From Phycisphaerales bacterium (GTDB lineage: Bacteria; Planctomycetota; Phycisphaerae; Sedimentisphaerales; Anaerobacaceae): a stretch of 59,751 nucleotides of DNA. A program made the position numbers and the translations under genes. The notes below the pieces were generated by a model, which made no database searches, was not told where the DNA came from, and saw only the letters and a list, made by a program, of their open reading frames with translations. This document shows, one piece after another, positions 15,315 through 25,191 of the stretch. Location: positions 3,931,003 to 3,990,753 of the forward strand of contig CP070678.1 of assembly GCA_020352515.1 (NCBI GenBank), read 5' to 3'. The stretch's first letter is position 1; each line of letters begins with the position of its first letter.

Positions 15315-17273
15315 ATGGGTGAACTACTGGATCAAGTTAATTGCCCGGCGGACGTGAAGAAGCTGTCGGTTTCCGAACTGAAGGCTTTAGGGTCGGAGAT
15401 ACGCGCGTACATACTTGAGTCAGTAAGCAAGACGGGGGGTCATCTGGCGAGCAATCTTGGGGTTGTGGAGGTGACGCTGGCGTTGCACAAAGTGTTCGAT
15501 TTCAAGCAAGACAAGCTGCTGTGGGACGTTGGTCATCAGTGCTATGCTCACAAGATAATAACGGGAAGGAAGGGCAGTTTCGGGCGTCTTCGGCAGCCTG
15601 ACGGCATAAGCGGTTTTCCGAATCCGGCCGAGAGTGAATACGACCAGTTCGTGGTTGGGCACGCAGGCACATCGATAGCGACAGCGATCGGGATGGCAAT
15701 CGGCGAGCAGCTAAAGGCCAAGAGCAAGAATCAGGCCTCCGACGGCAGAAAGGCGGCGGCCAAGGGCAGCAGGATCGTGGCTGTGGTGGGGGATGCGAGC
15801 ATTGTAAACGGGGCATCTTTCGAGGCGTTGAATAATCTGGGGCTTGTTAAGAGGCAACTTCTTATAGTTCTTAACGACAACTCGATGGCGATAGATCCCA
15901 CGCAGGGGGCAGTGGCGAAGTACTTTTCGAAGATACGTCTGAGCCAGACTTATGAAGGTATGCGCAAGACGACGAGCAACATACTGGAGCACATGCCTTT
16001 GATAGGCAAGAGCGTTGAAGAGGCGATTGAGCGGATAAAGAAGAGCATTCGAATGGTTCTGCCGGCGAGCCAGATGTTCGAGAGTCTGAACATTCCTTAT
16101 TTCGGTCCCGTTGACGGTCATGACATCAGCTCTCTGATACAGTTGTTCGAGGCGATGTCGGGTCTGAACCATCCGGCGATTCTGCACGTTTACACGAAGA
16201 AGGGCAAGGGTTTCAGCCCGGCGGGTTCCCGGCCGAGCAAGTTCCACTCGACGGGCCCGTTCAAGATCAACGGGGATACGGTTGAGTCGGCGGGGCTCGG
16301 CAAGCGTAGTTTTACGGGCGCATTCGGAGAGCACCTGACGAAGCTGGCGGAGAAAGACGAGCGAATCGTAGCTATAACATCGGCGATGTGCGACGGTACG
16401 GGGCTGGTTGATTTTCGCAAGAGATTCCCGGAGAGATTCTATGACGTCGGGATTGCGGAAAGCGCGGCGGTTGACATTGCTGCGGGGCTGTGCAAGAGCG
16501 GCCTGAGGCCGTTTATCTGCATATACTCGACGTTCCTGCAGCGTAGTTTTGACCAGGTATTTCAAGATGTTGCGTTACAGGGCCTGCCGGTCGTCTTTTG
16601 CGTTGACAGGGCCGGCTTTGTTGGCTCGGACGGGCCAACACATCATGGTTTGATGGATATAGGTTATCTTCGGATGATTCCCAATATGGTGCTGACGGCA
16701 CCAGCCAACGGGCTGGAGATGAAGCTGGCTCTGGAATACGCACTGGGCGAAGATAAGCCGGTGGTCATAAGGTATCCGAAGGGTACCGTTCCGCCGGAGA
16801 AGCACGTCAGGGCAGCCTGCGGGGCGCGATTTGAACGCGGCAGAAGTGTATTGGTGAGAAAGGCAAGGGGTTCGAAGGTTGCGATTGTCAGCTACGGCAG
16901 CGTGCTTTCGGAGGCACTCAAGGCGGCCGATCTGCTGGGGGAAGAGAAGACTGCGGTTGACGTGATCAACGGGCGGTTTGCGGCCCCGATCGATGATAAG
17001 ATCATCGGTCTGGCGGAGCGAGGCAAAGGTATAGTAACGGTTGAAGATCATCATCTTTCATGCGGTTTCGGCTCGGCGGTACTTGAAGCGGCGGCGGCCA
17101 GAGCTGGAAAGGGCAGGAAAGGTCGGACCAAGGCTTGTTCTTTGGGCAGACTCAGGATTATGGGTGCGCCTGCGGCGTTTATAGGACGTAATTCCAGGGC
17201 ATCACAGCTTATGGAGGCGGGTGTTGATGCCGATACGATAGTGAAGACTGTAAAGAGACTACTGAAACGTTGA
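15315..17273 (+). CDS. dxs: 1-deoxy-D-xylulose-5-phosphate synthase
   Basis: DXS uses thiamine diphosphate to condense pyruvate with glyceraldehyde 3-phosphate, the first step of the MEP isoprenoid pathway. Domain I has the conserved DVGHQCYAHKIITGR and GHAGTS segments and the cofactor motif. This starts G159-D160-A161, where the usual third residue is Gly, and ends at Asn187-Asp-Asn189. A hydrophilic Lys/Ala-rich insert (about 133-151) precedes it. Domains II and III follow, with VGIAESAAVDIAAGL near 395. The ATG at 15315 has AGGGAGAAG upstream; two preceding in-frame TTG codons are less likely starts. NAD kinase follows after 16 bases. Confidence 0.95.
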   Translation: MGELLDQVNCPADVKKLSVSELKALGSEIRAYILESVSKTGGHLASNLGVVEVTLALHKVFDFKQDKLLWDVGHQCYAHKIITGRKGSFGRLRQPDGISGFPNPAESEYDQFVVGHAGTSIATAIGMAIGEQLKAKSKNQASDGRKAAAKGSRIVAVVGDASIVNGASFEALNNLGLVKRQLLIVLNDNSMAIDPTQGAVAKYFSKIRLSQTYEGMRKTTSNILEHMPLIGKSVEEAIERIKKSIRMVLPASQMFESLNIPYFGPVDGHDISSLIQLFEAMSGLNHPAILHVYTKKGKGFSPAGSRPSKFHSTGPFKINGDTVESAGLGKRSFTGAFGEHLTKLAEKDERIVAITSAMCDGTGLVDFRKRFPERFYDVGIAESAAVDIAAGLCKSGLRPFICIYSTFLQRSFDQVFQDVALQGLPVVFCVDRAGFVGSDGPTHHGLMDIGYLRMIPNMVLTAPANGLEMKLALEYALGEDKPVVIRYPKGTVPPEKHVRAACGARFERGRSVLVRKARGSKVAIVSYGSVLSEALKAADLLGEEKTAVDVINGRFAAPIDDKIIGLAERGKGIVTVEDHHLSCGFGSAVLEAAAARAGKGRKGRTKACSLGRLRIMGAPAAFIGRNSRASQLMEAGVDADTIVKTVKRLLKR

Positions 17274-17289
17274 ATTTCGATACGGGCAG

Positions 17290-18240
17290 ATGAAATCTCT
17301 TCCGAGAGTTGTGATATTCGGTGATCCAAAGAAGGGTCCTGTTGCCGAGGCGATTGCCGGTTTTAAGGAATTCGCCAAGGAGAAAGCCGAGGTTGTAGCG
17401 GTTCACCGAATCGAGGATTTCAAGGATAGGGGCGGCCATTGTACAGAGCCGGGGACCGACGGCAAGACGCGCCCGCAAGTAGCTGGTGAGGGGTGTTTGC
17501 GAGTGGAGGATTTGAAGGGATGCGATTTTGCGCTCGTTTTCGGGGGTGACGGAAGCATAATTTCGACGGCCAGGAACCTAAGCAGGGCCAATGTGCCTGT
17601 GATAGGTGTTAATTTAGGCAAGCTTGGTTTTTTAGCGGAGTTTAGTTTGGGGGAGCTGAAGGAGCAGTTTGAGGACATAGTGCGGGGGAAGGTGGCTATA
17701 GAGCGACGCATGATGCTCCGATGCATTGTCCTGAGCAATGGCGAGGAGAGATTTCGCTCAACGGCGATCAACGATGTTTTTATTGCGGCGGGGCCTCCTT
17801 TCAGCGCGATCGAACTGAAGATGTCGGTTGACGGACAGCCGCTTGCCGGTTGTGTTGGAGACGGGGTTGTGATCTGCACACCTACCGGGTCGACGGCGTA
17901 TAATCTATCGTCAGGTGGTCCGATATTGTCGCCGAAGATTGAGGCGATGGTAATTACTCCGATATGTCCTCATTCGCTGAGCTTCCGGCCTATTGTGATC
18001 AGCTCGGCGAGCAATATTGAGGTTTTCGGGGTGCGCGTTAACCGTGGTACGACGGTATCGATTGACGGGCAGTTTTCATTGAGTCTGTCGGTCGGGGACG
18101 TGGTGCGGGTAGACAAGGAAAGCAGCGAGTTTCTTGTGGTGAACAACCCTGTTCGGAGCCAATGGGATACGCTGGCTACTAAACTCAGTTGGGCGGAACA
18201 GCCGAAGTATAAGGGGCCTCAGTATTCCGAGAACGCTTAG
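17290..18240 (+). CDS. nadK: NAD kinase
   Basis: It phosphorylates NAD to NADP with ATP or polyphosphate. The family motif GGDGS is near residues 96-100, and the second conserved stretch CTPTGSTAYNLSSGGPI is near 201-217. A 316-residue length is slightly long because of an insert around residues 45-75 before the core. It lies 16 bases after dxs and may share its transcript; the MEP pathway consumes NADPH, so pairing is sensible. No strong Shine-Dalgarno is seen. Confidence 0.95.
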   Translation: MKSLPRVVIFGDPKKGPVAEAIAGFKEFAKEKAEVVAVHRIEDFKDRGGHCTEPGTDGKTRPQVAGEGCLRVEDLKGCDFALVFGGDGSIISTARNLSRANVPVIGVNLGKLGFLAEFSLGELKEQFEDIVRGKVAIERRMMLRCIVLSNGEERFRSTAINDVFIAAGPPFSAIELKMSVDGQPLAGCVGDGVVICTPTGSTAYNLSSGGPILSPKIEAMVITPICPHSLSFRPIVISSASNIEVFGVRVNRGTTVSIDGQFSLSLSVGDVVRVDKESSEFLVVNNPVRSQWDTLATKLSWAEQPKYKGPQYSENA

Positions 18241-18309
18241 AAGATGACTTGCGCAGATGGGCACGAGTGGATGATTCAAACGGATGACGAGGTAGGGAGG
18301 TATCTGATT

Positions 18310-19986
18310 ATGAAGTTGCGGCATCAAATCACGGTTTTGGCGATTGTTCTGGCTTTTTTACCGGACATAGGCTGGTCGTTTGAATATCCTTCGGTCAGTA
18401 GCCCCGTGGGCTCCGGCACGATTCCGCCGAGCAGTATGCGAAGCGGGCTGTATCGAAGCCCGAGCCGGATAGATAGTAGCGGGAATCTATTGATCACGGG
18501 TAATGTCCGGCGTGGCAGGCATTTTCGGGGGACGGTGCCCTATGGGTCGAGGACGAGTTTCGGCGCACCGCTTGGCTCGACGTCTCTTGATTCTTTTCTG
18601 AGAGATTCAGCGGGCCTGGAAGATTCCGGGCGTTACCGAAGTGGGTATTTGGCTCAGCCATACTATTCGCGTACGGGCAGTGTAACAACGATGATGCCGG
18701 GACGATCGGGCATTGTTACACCTGGCAGTCCGCGGGTGAGCGGCCAAGTGAGAGAGTATTACGGCTCGGAGGGTCAGCCTAACAGGCGTGTTTCAGTGCC
18801 GAGCGAATCGCGCTTCGAGCGTTTGCTGGGTACCGAGGGTTTGACAGCGCGGGATATTGAAAGGCTGTTGGCAAGTGATCTTCGGGCGGGGCCCGGAGGG
18901 GACGGCCTGACGGCTGATCGGTACATGGAGGAGATTGAACTGTTGCGGCGTGAGCTAAGGAGCAGCAGAGTCGAGCGAACGGGGCGGGAGGAAGGCCTGG
19001 CGAGCAAGGACGAGCGCTTGAAAGCCAGCCGGCAAGTGGAGAGCGGGGAGAGGGGGAAAGAACCGCCCAGGGTGGCACGTTCGGAAGAGGATTTAAGAGA
19101 GATCATTAGGGCAGCCGAGAAGAGGGCTGAGCAGCGCGTCGAGAAGTCCGATGTTCTGGAACAGATCAAGATTCGATTGGAGAGTCTGCAAGAGGGGGCT
19201 CTGGAAATGCCCTCGGCACAAGAGACGCAGGCGTCGGTGGAAGCCGAACAAGAGACTGAGCAGGCACAAGCGGCGAAGCAGGAAGAGTCTTATTTGGATG
19301 TCCTGGGTGTCAGAGATACGGGGAGCAGCTTGGAAGAGAATAACTACGAGTGGACCGGCTGGAGGGCGACAACGCCTGCGGAGGATGATGAGCAGGATTC
19401 GACGGGTGGGCAGGTTTCGCCGTTGGATGAGATCAACAGTCTGTCCGCCGGGGAACTGCGTGCAGAGGCGAAGCGCATTATGGGTCCGTATAAGGACCTA
19501 GCATCTTTCTCGGAGTCGAAGTTCAATCAGCACGTTGCGGCTGCGGAGACGTACCTTAAGCAGGGCGTGTACTATCGGGCTTCGGATTCCTACAGTCTGG
19601 CATTGATTTATAAGGCCGGCGACGTACAGGCTCACGCGGGCAAAGGACATGCTTTGTTCGCGGCGGGTGAATATATGAGCAGCGCCCTTTTCCTTTCAAG
19701 AGCGCTGGAGGCTTCTCCGGAGTACGCGCGGTCAGCCGTTGATTTGGCGGGCCTTCTGGGCATAGACAATATTGAGAGCAGGATAGCGGACGTGAGGGAG
19801 TGGCTGGACAGGAGCAAGGCTCCTGAGCTGGAATTTTTGCTGGGCTATGTTTACTATCGTATCGGCAGACTTCAGGCGGCCGAGGCAGCTCTGGCTTCGG
19901 CGTCTGCGAAGATGCCGCAGTCGGCGGCCGTGACGGCGTTGAAGAAGGCGGTTGAGGAGGCGAGAAAGTCTTCAAAGAGCAGGTAG
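18310..19986 (+). CDS. Secreted protein with disordered middle and C-terminal TPR-like repeats
   Basis: An exported protein of 558 residues. The first 25 residues form a signal peptide (Arg/His start, hydrophobic core, cleavage near WSF). Residues 30-150 are Gly/Ser/Arg-rich, 150-330 are strongly charged and probably coiled or disordered, and about 390-545 carry tetratricopeptide-like helices (YLKQGVYYRASDSYSLALIY, AGKGHALFAAGEYMSSALFL). No enzyme motif is seen. I chose the ATG at 18310 because AGGGAGG is 10 bases upstream and a signal peptide follows directly; an ATG at 18244 would add a hydrophilic stretch before it. Function unknown; perhaps an envelope scaffold. Confidence 0.7.
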   Translation: MKLRHQITVLAIVLAFLPDIGWSFEYPSVSSPVGSGTIPPSSMRSGLYRSPSRIDSSGNLLITGNVRRGRHFRGTVPYGSRTSFGAPLGSTSLDSFLRDSAGLEDSGRYRSGYLAQPYYSRTGSVTTMMPGRSGIVTPGSPRVSGQVREYYGSEGQPNRRVSVPSESRFERLLGTEGLTARDIERLLASDLRAGPGGDGLTADRYMEEIELLRRELRSSRVERTGREEGLASKDERLKASRQVESGERGKEPPRVARSEEDLREIIRAAEKRAEQRVEKSDVLEQIKIRLESLQEGALEMPSAQETQASVEAEQETEQAQAAKQEESYLDVLGVRDTGSSLEENNYEWTGWRATTPAEDDEQDSTGGQVSPLDEINSLSAGELRAEAKRIMGPYKDLASFSESKFNQHVAAAETYLKQGVYYRASDSYSLALIYKAGDVQAHAGKGHALFAAGEYMSSALFLSRALEASPEYARSAVDLAGLLGIDNIESRIADVREWLDRSKAPELEFLLGYVYYRIGRLQAAEAALASASAKMPQSAAVTALKKAVEEARKSSKSR

Positions 19987-20043
19987 TTTTTTCGGGGTTT
20001 TGGCAGCAGGAGGGATCGTTCCCATTTTGCGTTCGGCTGCAAA

Positions 20044-22023
20044 ATGGGCCCTTGGAAGATGGGGTCCATTGACATACAAGAGGTTTTTGCGACCGGGGGA
20101 GCGATTAGTCGGTCTTTTGGCGGTTTTGAGGAAAGGCCGCAACAGGTCGAGATGGCGCGGGCGGTGCGAGAGGCCCTTCGCGGGGGGAAGCACCTTGTTG
20201 TGGAAGCCGGTACGGGGGTGGGCAAGAGTTTCGCGTATCTTATCCCGGCGATAGACCTCGTGACTGAGGGGGCGGGCAAGGTTCTGGTCAGCACTTTTAC
20301 GATTACTCTGCAGGAACAGCTAATCAACAAGGACATTCCGTCGTTGTCAGAGAGCCTGGGTGTCGGGTTTACGGCGGTGCTGGCCAAGGGGAGGGGCAAT
20401 TATGTGTGCAGGCGTCGGCTTGCCTTCGCCACGGGCAGGCACGGGGGCCTTTTCGGTGGCGAAGGTTCGCAGCTTGCAGCGATAGGTGAGTGGGCAAGCC
20501 AAACGACAGACGGCTCGCTGAGCGACATGCCGTTCGTTCCGAATAATGTGGTCTGGGATGCGGTCAGCAGCGAGCACGGCAACTGCCGGGGCAGGCGATG
20601 TCCGCACTTTCAGAAGTGCTTCTACCGGAGAGCCAGACGGCGTCTGGAGAGCGCCGATATCGTAGTGGCGAATCACGCGTTGCTGTTCAGCGACCTTGTT
20701 TTGAAGGATGAGGGGGCATCACTTCTTCCCAACTACGAGTATGTGATCTTGGACGAGGCTCACAATATCGAGCGTGTGGCGGAGGAGCACTTCGGGATTA
20801 ACATTAGCAACCGACGGATAGATTATCTGCTGGATCGGCTCTACAGCGAGCGGACGGGCAGGGGTCTGTTGGGGTACGTCGGCTCGCGGGATTCGGCAGA
20901 AGAAGCCATTGCAGCGATTAAGAGAATCCGCAGAGGCTCGGGGAGCTTTTTCAATAAAGTGGCCTGGTGGTACGAGCAGACGAAGGAAGAGGCGAACGGG
21001 AGATGTTACACGAATTTTCTCGACGATACGGTTTCGGGTGACATCCAGAAGCTGGGCTCGGAGCTTTCGAGAGTGGCGAAGCAGACGGAGGATTTGGACG
21101 AGAAGTATGAGGTCACGCGTTTCGCAGATCAGTGCGGCGTTCTGGCGAGGGAGCTCGGCGAATTCTTTCTACAGGAGAGGAGAGACCACGTTTACTGGGT
21201 GGAGGTGTCGCCCGACAAGAGGGCAATGGTTCGGCTTCGAAGCGCGGCGCTCAATGTCGGGTGTGACGTCAAAAGGAGTCTGTTTGACAAGTATTCGTCG
21301 GTGATACTGACCAGCGCGACGTTGAGCAGCGGATGTGGTTCGGATAAGAGGGGTTTTGAGTTTTTTGCGGGCCGGATAGGGCTGGAGGCGTTCGATGCGC
21401 TGAGGTTAGGCTCGCCTTTCGATTACAGGCGGCAGGTGACCGTGTATATCGAGAAGAGCCTTCCGAGCCCCAACGAGCCCGGTTTTGTCGAGGCGGCGGC
21501 TGAAGCGTTGAAGAAATACCTGTTGCAGACCAGGGGCCGGGCGTTTGTTCTGTTTACGAGCTACGATATGCTGACTCGGATGGCTGAGAAGATTGGCGGC
21601 TGGCTTGAGAGTAAGGAGATGCAGCTTCTGCAGCATGGTCAGTCGCTGGACAGAGGGACTTTGCTGAGACATTTCAATAGGGAGGGGCGCCACGTTTTGT
21701 TCGGCGCGGACAGTTTCTGGCAGGGTATTGACGTGCAGGGGGAGGCTTTAAGCAACGTTATAATAGTGCGGCTTCCGTTTGCGGTTCCGGACAGGCCGTT
21801 GATTGCCGGGCGTATCGAGCAGATACGGGAGGAAGGTGGCGACCCATTCTTGGACTATCAACTGCCGTCGGCGATTATCAAGTTCAAGCAAGGGTTCGGC
21901 CGGCTGATTCGCAGCAAGAGGGATACGGGGATAGTGGTGATTCTGGACTCACGGACAGTCCACAAGCGCTACGGCCAGAGATTCCTGGCGGCGATACCGG
22001 AATGCAGGGTGGTTGTCAGGTAA
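20044..22023 (+). CDS. dinG: DinG/XPD-type iron-sulfur DNA helicase
   Basis: A superfamily 2 helicase of 659 residues. Walker A is EAGTGVGKS near 58-66 and the DEAH box is near 238. Between them are four cysteines in the usual 4Fe-4S pattern (NYVCRRR, then GNCRGRRCPHFQKC). C-terminal motifs include SATLSS, DSFWQGIDVQG and QGFGRLIRS. Such enzymes unwind DNA 5' to 3', D-loops, R-loops and quadruplexes. The start may be the ATG at 20044 or at 20059, which has GGAAG upstream. Convergent with the FG-GAP gene. Confidence 0.9.
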   Translation: MGPWKMGSIDIQEVFATGGAISRSFGGFEERPQQVEMARAVREALRGGKHLVVEAGTGVGKSFAYLIPAIDLVTEGAGKVLVSTFTITLQEQLINKDIPSLSESLGVGFTAVLAKGRGNYVCRRRLAFATGRHGGLFGGEGSQLAAIGEWASQTTDGSLSDMPFVPNNVVWDAVSSEHGNCRGRRCPHFQKCFYRRARRRLESADIVVANHALLFSDLVLKDEGASLLPNYEYVILDEAHNIERVAEEHFGINISNRRIDYLLDRLYSERTGRGLLGYVGSRDSAEEAIAAIKRIRRGSGSFFNKVAWWYEQTKEEANGRCYTNFLDDTVSGDIQKLGSELSRVAKQTEDLDEKYEVTRFADQCGVLARELGEFFLQERRDHVYWVEVSPDKRAMVRLRSAALNVGCDVKRSLFDKYSSVILTSATLSSGCGSDKRGFEFFAGRIGLEAFDALRLGSPFDYRRQVTVYIEKSLPSPNEPGFVEAAAEALKKYLLQTRGRAFVLFTSYDMLTRMAEKIGGWLESKEMQLLQHGQSLDRGTLLRHFNREGRHVLFGADSFWQGIDVQGEALSNVIIVRLPFAVPDRPLIAGRIEQIREEGGDPFLDYQLPSAIIKFKQGFGRLIRSKRDTGIVVILDSRTVHKRYGQRFLAAIPECRVVVR

Positions 22024-22059
22024 GGCCGTACTTGCGAGTGCTCCCGGGTCGATTGGCAG

Positions 22060-23553
22060 TCACTTTTCAGGGTCGCCGTGAACGGGCTTATTAGAATTGA
22101 ACTTTACCGTGATCAGTTGGTTCGGCTTGATATTATTGAGTATTTGGCGGTATCCGCCGGGCCAAAAGACTTCCAGGTCGACCGGTTCCTTGTGGGCACC
22201 CAAGCCAAAGTGGATTGTCATCTCGTTCTGATTGCCCTCACCTGTGCCGGCTTCGACCTGGCGAACGAGCGTTCTGTTTTCGAGTTGTATTGTAACCTGG
22301 CTTCCGATAGCGGATCGGTTAATGGTTTTGCCATTTCCAATGAGTTTCACTTTCAGCCAGTTGTTGATGTTTCCCTGATTTGCGAAGAACTTTCCCGCAG
22401 TCACCAGGTCGAGGTCGCCGTCATTGTCGTAATCGGCCCAGGCGGCCTGATAAGTGGGCGGCAATTGGGCCAATTGAGCTTGGTCCGTAACGTCCTCAAA
22501 CGACCACGCACCGTCATTTCGGTAAAGAACGGGGTAGTTCTTCCTTCCGAAGGACGCTGTGGCGTATACTGTGGTGAAGAACAAGTCCAGGTTGCCGTCG
22601 TTGTCATAGTCGCCCAGTGCGGGGGATGCGTACGATTCCTGATAGTGAATCTGGCGTTGTCCTTTGTTTTCAAAATGGAAATCTTTATCAGGTCCGGAGT
22701 TTCGCAGGAAGAAAGACTGCGGCTGATGTCCCCTTGAGTCGTCATGTGCGAAGTTACCGGCGAAGAGGTCTATCAGGCCATCATTGTCAAAATCACCCCA
22801 GGCTGAGCCTATGGAATGGCCCCCCGGGAAGCGGCCCCAAGTTGCGGCGGCATTGTGTGAGATCGCTATGTCTGCGAATGTTCCGGTCCCGTCGTTTCGC
22901 CACAGCAAGTTAGGTGCGAGGCGGTAGTTTGAGACGTAGATGTCGAGGTCACCGTCGCGGTCGAAATCACAGGATGTAACGCCCCTTGCCCTGTAGCGTT
23001 TTTCTGACCAGGCTTTCTTCCATGATTGTCCGTGCTGATTTAGAAGTATCATGTCGGGATAGGTTATGCCTTTTCCCCAGTCTTCGTAGCCGCCGATGTA
23101 TAGATCGAGGAAGCCATCACAGTTGAAGTCGGCGCATGAAGCGCCGCGTGAGGCGCAATCGCCGATCTGGGGAAAGGCGGTCTTTTGGAAGGTCCCGGCC
23201 TCTATGTTTCGGCAGAGCCAGCGTCCGGAATAAGAGAAGTAGTCGGTGAAGCCGTCGTTATCGAAGTCGGCGAAGAGACCTTCACCGAGCGTGGTGACTT
23301 TCCTGAATGCTTTTCCGTGCTCGTTTTGCCAGAGGACACCTCCGGCACACAGGTCGACCCACCCGTCATTATTGTAATCGGCCCAGGCGGCCTTTGAATT
23401 GCCCAAATGCAATCCGAGGCTGTCGCTGCATTCTTTGAAAACGGTCTCGGCGGAAGCGGGGCAGGTCAGGGGCGGCAACAAAGCCCACAGAGCTACTGCC
23501 GCATATTGCATCGGCGTCTTAGGCAAGCTGCGATTGTGGTATTGATGTGTCAT
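22060..23553 (-). CDS. Secreted FG-GAP/VCBS repeat protein with ASPIC/UnbV C-terminus
   Basis: A 497-residue exported protein. A signal peptide covers about residues 1-36. The body is a series of FG-GAP/VCBS beta-propeller repeats with calcium-binding D-x-D-x-D-G loops (DYNNDGWVDL, DFDNDGFTDY, DFDRDGDLDI, DYDNDGDLDL). The last 100 residues match the ASPIC/UnbV domain (WPGGYRQILNNIKPNQ). Such proteins bind glycans or partners at the surface. The gene starts 22 bases after the beta-helix gene, and GGAGG overlaps the end of that gene, so the two are one operon. Confidence 0.85.
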   Translation of the reverse strand: MTHQYHNRSLPKTPMQYAAVALWALLPPLTCPASAETVFKECSDSLGLHLGNSKAAWADYNNDGWVDLCAGGVLWQNEHGKAFRKVTTLGEGLFADFDNDGFTDYFSYSGRWLCRNIEAGTFQKTAFPQIGDCASRGASCADFNCDGFLDLYIGGYEDWGKGITYPDMILLNQHGQSWKKAWSEKRYRARGVTSCDFDRDGDLDIYVSNYRLAPNLLWRNDGTGTFADIAISHNAAATWGRFPGGHSIGSAWGDFDNDGLIDLFAGNFAHDDSRGHQPQSFFLRNSGPDKDFHFENKGQRQIHYQESYASPALGDYDNDGNLDLFFTTVYATASFGRKNYPVLYRNDGAWSFEDVTDQAQLAQLPPTYQAAWADYDNDGDLDLVTAGKFFANQGNINNWLKVKLIGNGKTINRSAIGSQVTIQLENRTLVRQVEAGTGEGNQNEMTIHFGLGAHKEPVDLEVFWPGGYRQILNNIKPNQLITVKFNSNKPVHGDPEK

Positions 23554-23575
23554 TGCAAACGAGGTGTCTATCCTC

Positions 23576-25111
23576 CTATTCCTCGTAGCCGGCGTTGTTT
23601 TGGGTTTTGGCGTTTGCGAGATTTACTATTCTGGCGGCGCGGCCGACGTGGCGGTTATCTTTTATTACGTTGTTTTCGGCGGGGCTACCTTCGATACGGA
23701 TTCCACTGCCGGCGGTTGTGTTTCCGACTATGGTGACATTTTTGCACTCGTGACGGCTGTTATTCCGGTTGCCGACGACATAGATAGCCTGGATACCTCC
23801 TGCTGTGCGGACATCGTTTCCCTTGACGAGCAGGCCGTTTATTCCGCCGGTTTTGAAGATGGAGATATAAGTGTTTCCCTTGTTGTTGACAAGCTTGCTG
23901 TCGAGGACGGTGCTGTTTACATGGTCTTCGTGCATTAATCCTTCGCCGTCGTTGATGTGGTAGGTTTTGTCGGCGGCCCAGTTGCGATAGACGATATAGT
24001 CGTTTTCCTGGACGGTCCAACGCCAGCCGCGCATCTGTACGGCACGGTTGTCGTTGGTTGAAGAGCCCTTTGTGATGTTGGCACCGGTGGTTGTGTAGCG
24101 GACGACATCGTCCTTGAAGCGGATGACGTTATTTGCGCAGATGGTTCCGTCTCCGGTGAAGGAGATGGCGCAGCGGCCGGTGCAAAAGATGTAGTTGTCG
24201 CGGATGACGATTCCCTTGCGGAATCCCCAGGGGTGGGTTTGGGGGGTTCCATCGGGCCCGCGGCCGCCGGGGCCGCCGATTCCATAATCATTGATGTAGA
24301 GTCCGGGGCGGTTGTCGTAATCGAAAAGCACATCGAAGGGCTTGCCCTGGAGGAGGTATCCTTTCATGAGGAAATCATCGTCGCCGGATTCAGGGAGACG
24401 ATTGTTGGCGATGAGGATGTTTTCGGCGGCCTTGACAGAGATTGCGGCATGGTGTCGTTGCGTGAATCTCTGCCAGGGGTGCTGGCCGGAGTTTTTGTCC
24501 GGAATTGCGTGATCGGCCACGGCTGCGTTTCGGAGGAGACAGCCGTAGACGAGGCGGTTTCTTCCGCATTTGTGATCGGGGGCTTCCTGAAAGTTGATGT
24601 GTCCGCGGTTGATGGCAACGTTGACTATGCCGCAATTGCCGGCGCGGTCGGGGTTGCGAAGATATATACCCTTGAAGGCGGTATCATTCGGTGTTCCCCG
24701 GCCCTCGAAGGTGGGGATATAGGCGGGGAACTCGAAGCGAGTGGGCGGGCTGAAACGAGAGTTGCGTGCATCGGCGAGGTTGACGGAGTGGGCGCCTCGA
24801 ATTATCACGCCATCGCTGATATGAAGGGAATGTGCAAATCGGTAGACGCCCGGAGGGAAATACACAACGCCACCGCCCTTTTCAGCGAGGGCGTGCTGCG
24901 CGGCGTCCAGACGCTGCTCGGCATTAGCGCCGGGGAAGTTGGTGAAAGTGACTACATGGGACCATTTGATCCGGTCTGTCCAATCGAGCCCATATTGCGC
25001 GACGGGATTATTGGTTGGGGGTTCTTCGGCCCGTGCCAGAGGAAGGCAGGTTAGGGCGAGAAGCGCGATGCCGACCTTGCTTGTTTTGGTGAGCGTTTTG
25101 CCATGAATCAT
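23576..25111 (-). CDS. Secreted right-handed beta-helix protein (pectate-lyase superfamily)
   Basis: A 511-residue exported protein: signal peptide to about Ala28, then the pectate-lyase-3-like entry (RLDAAQHALAEKGGGVVYFPPGVYRF) and parallel beta-helix coils to the end, rich in Asn ladders. The fold is used by polysaccharide lyases and hydrolases. A specific catalytic set cannot be assigned, so this may be a glycan-degrading or glycan-binding protein. The start is supported by AGGAGAAC. The FG-GAP gene directly follows, and dnaA lies upstream on the same strand. Confidence 0.78.
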   Translation of the reverse strand: MIHGKTLTKTSKVGIALLALTCLPLARAEEPPTNNPVAQYGLDWTDRIKWSHVVTFTNFPGANAEQRLDAAQHALAEKGGGVVYFPPGVYRFAHSLHISDGVIIRGAHSVNLADARNSRFSPPTRFEFPAYIPTFEGRGTPNDTAFKGIYLRNPDRAGNCGIVNVAINRGHINFQEAPDHKCGRNRLVYGCLLRNAAVADHAIPDKNSGQHPWQRFTQRHHAAISVKAAENILIANNRLPESGDDDFLMKGYLLQGKPFDVLFDYDNRPGLYINDYGIGGPGGRGPDGTPQTHPWGFRKGIVIRDNYIFCTGRCAISFTGDGTICANNVIRFKDDVVRYTTTGANITKGSSTNDNRAVQMRGWRWTVQENDYIVYRNWAADKTYHINDGEGLMHEDHVNSTVLDSKLVNNKGNTYISIFKTGGINGLLVKGNDVRTAGGIQAIYVVGNRNNSRHECKNVTIVGNTTAGSGIRIEGSPAENNVIKDNRHVGRAARIVNLANAKTQNNAGYEE

Positions 25112-25191
25112 GGCGAGTTCTCCTATGCCGGGAATTCTGCGAGCGGCGTCAGGTGGACATCAACTGAAAGGCGGGCGAGAAGAGCGGCTGC

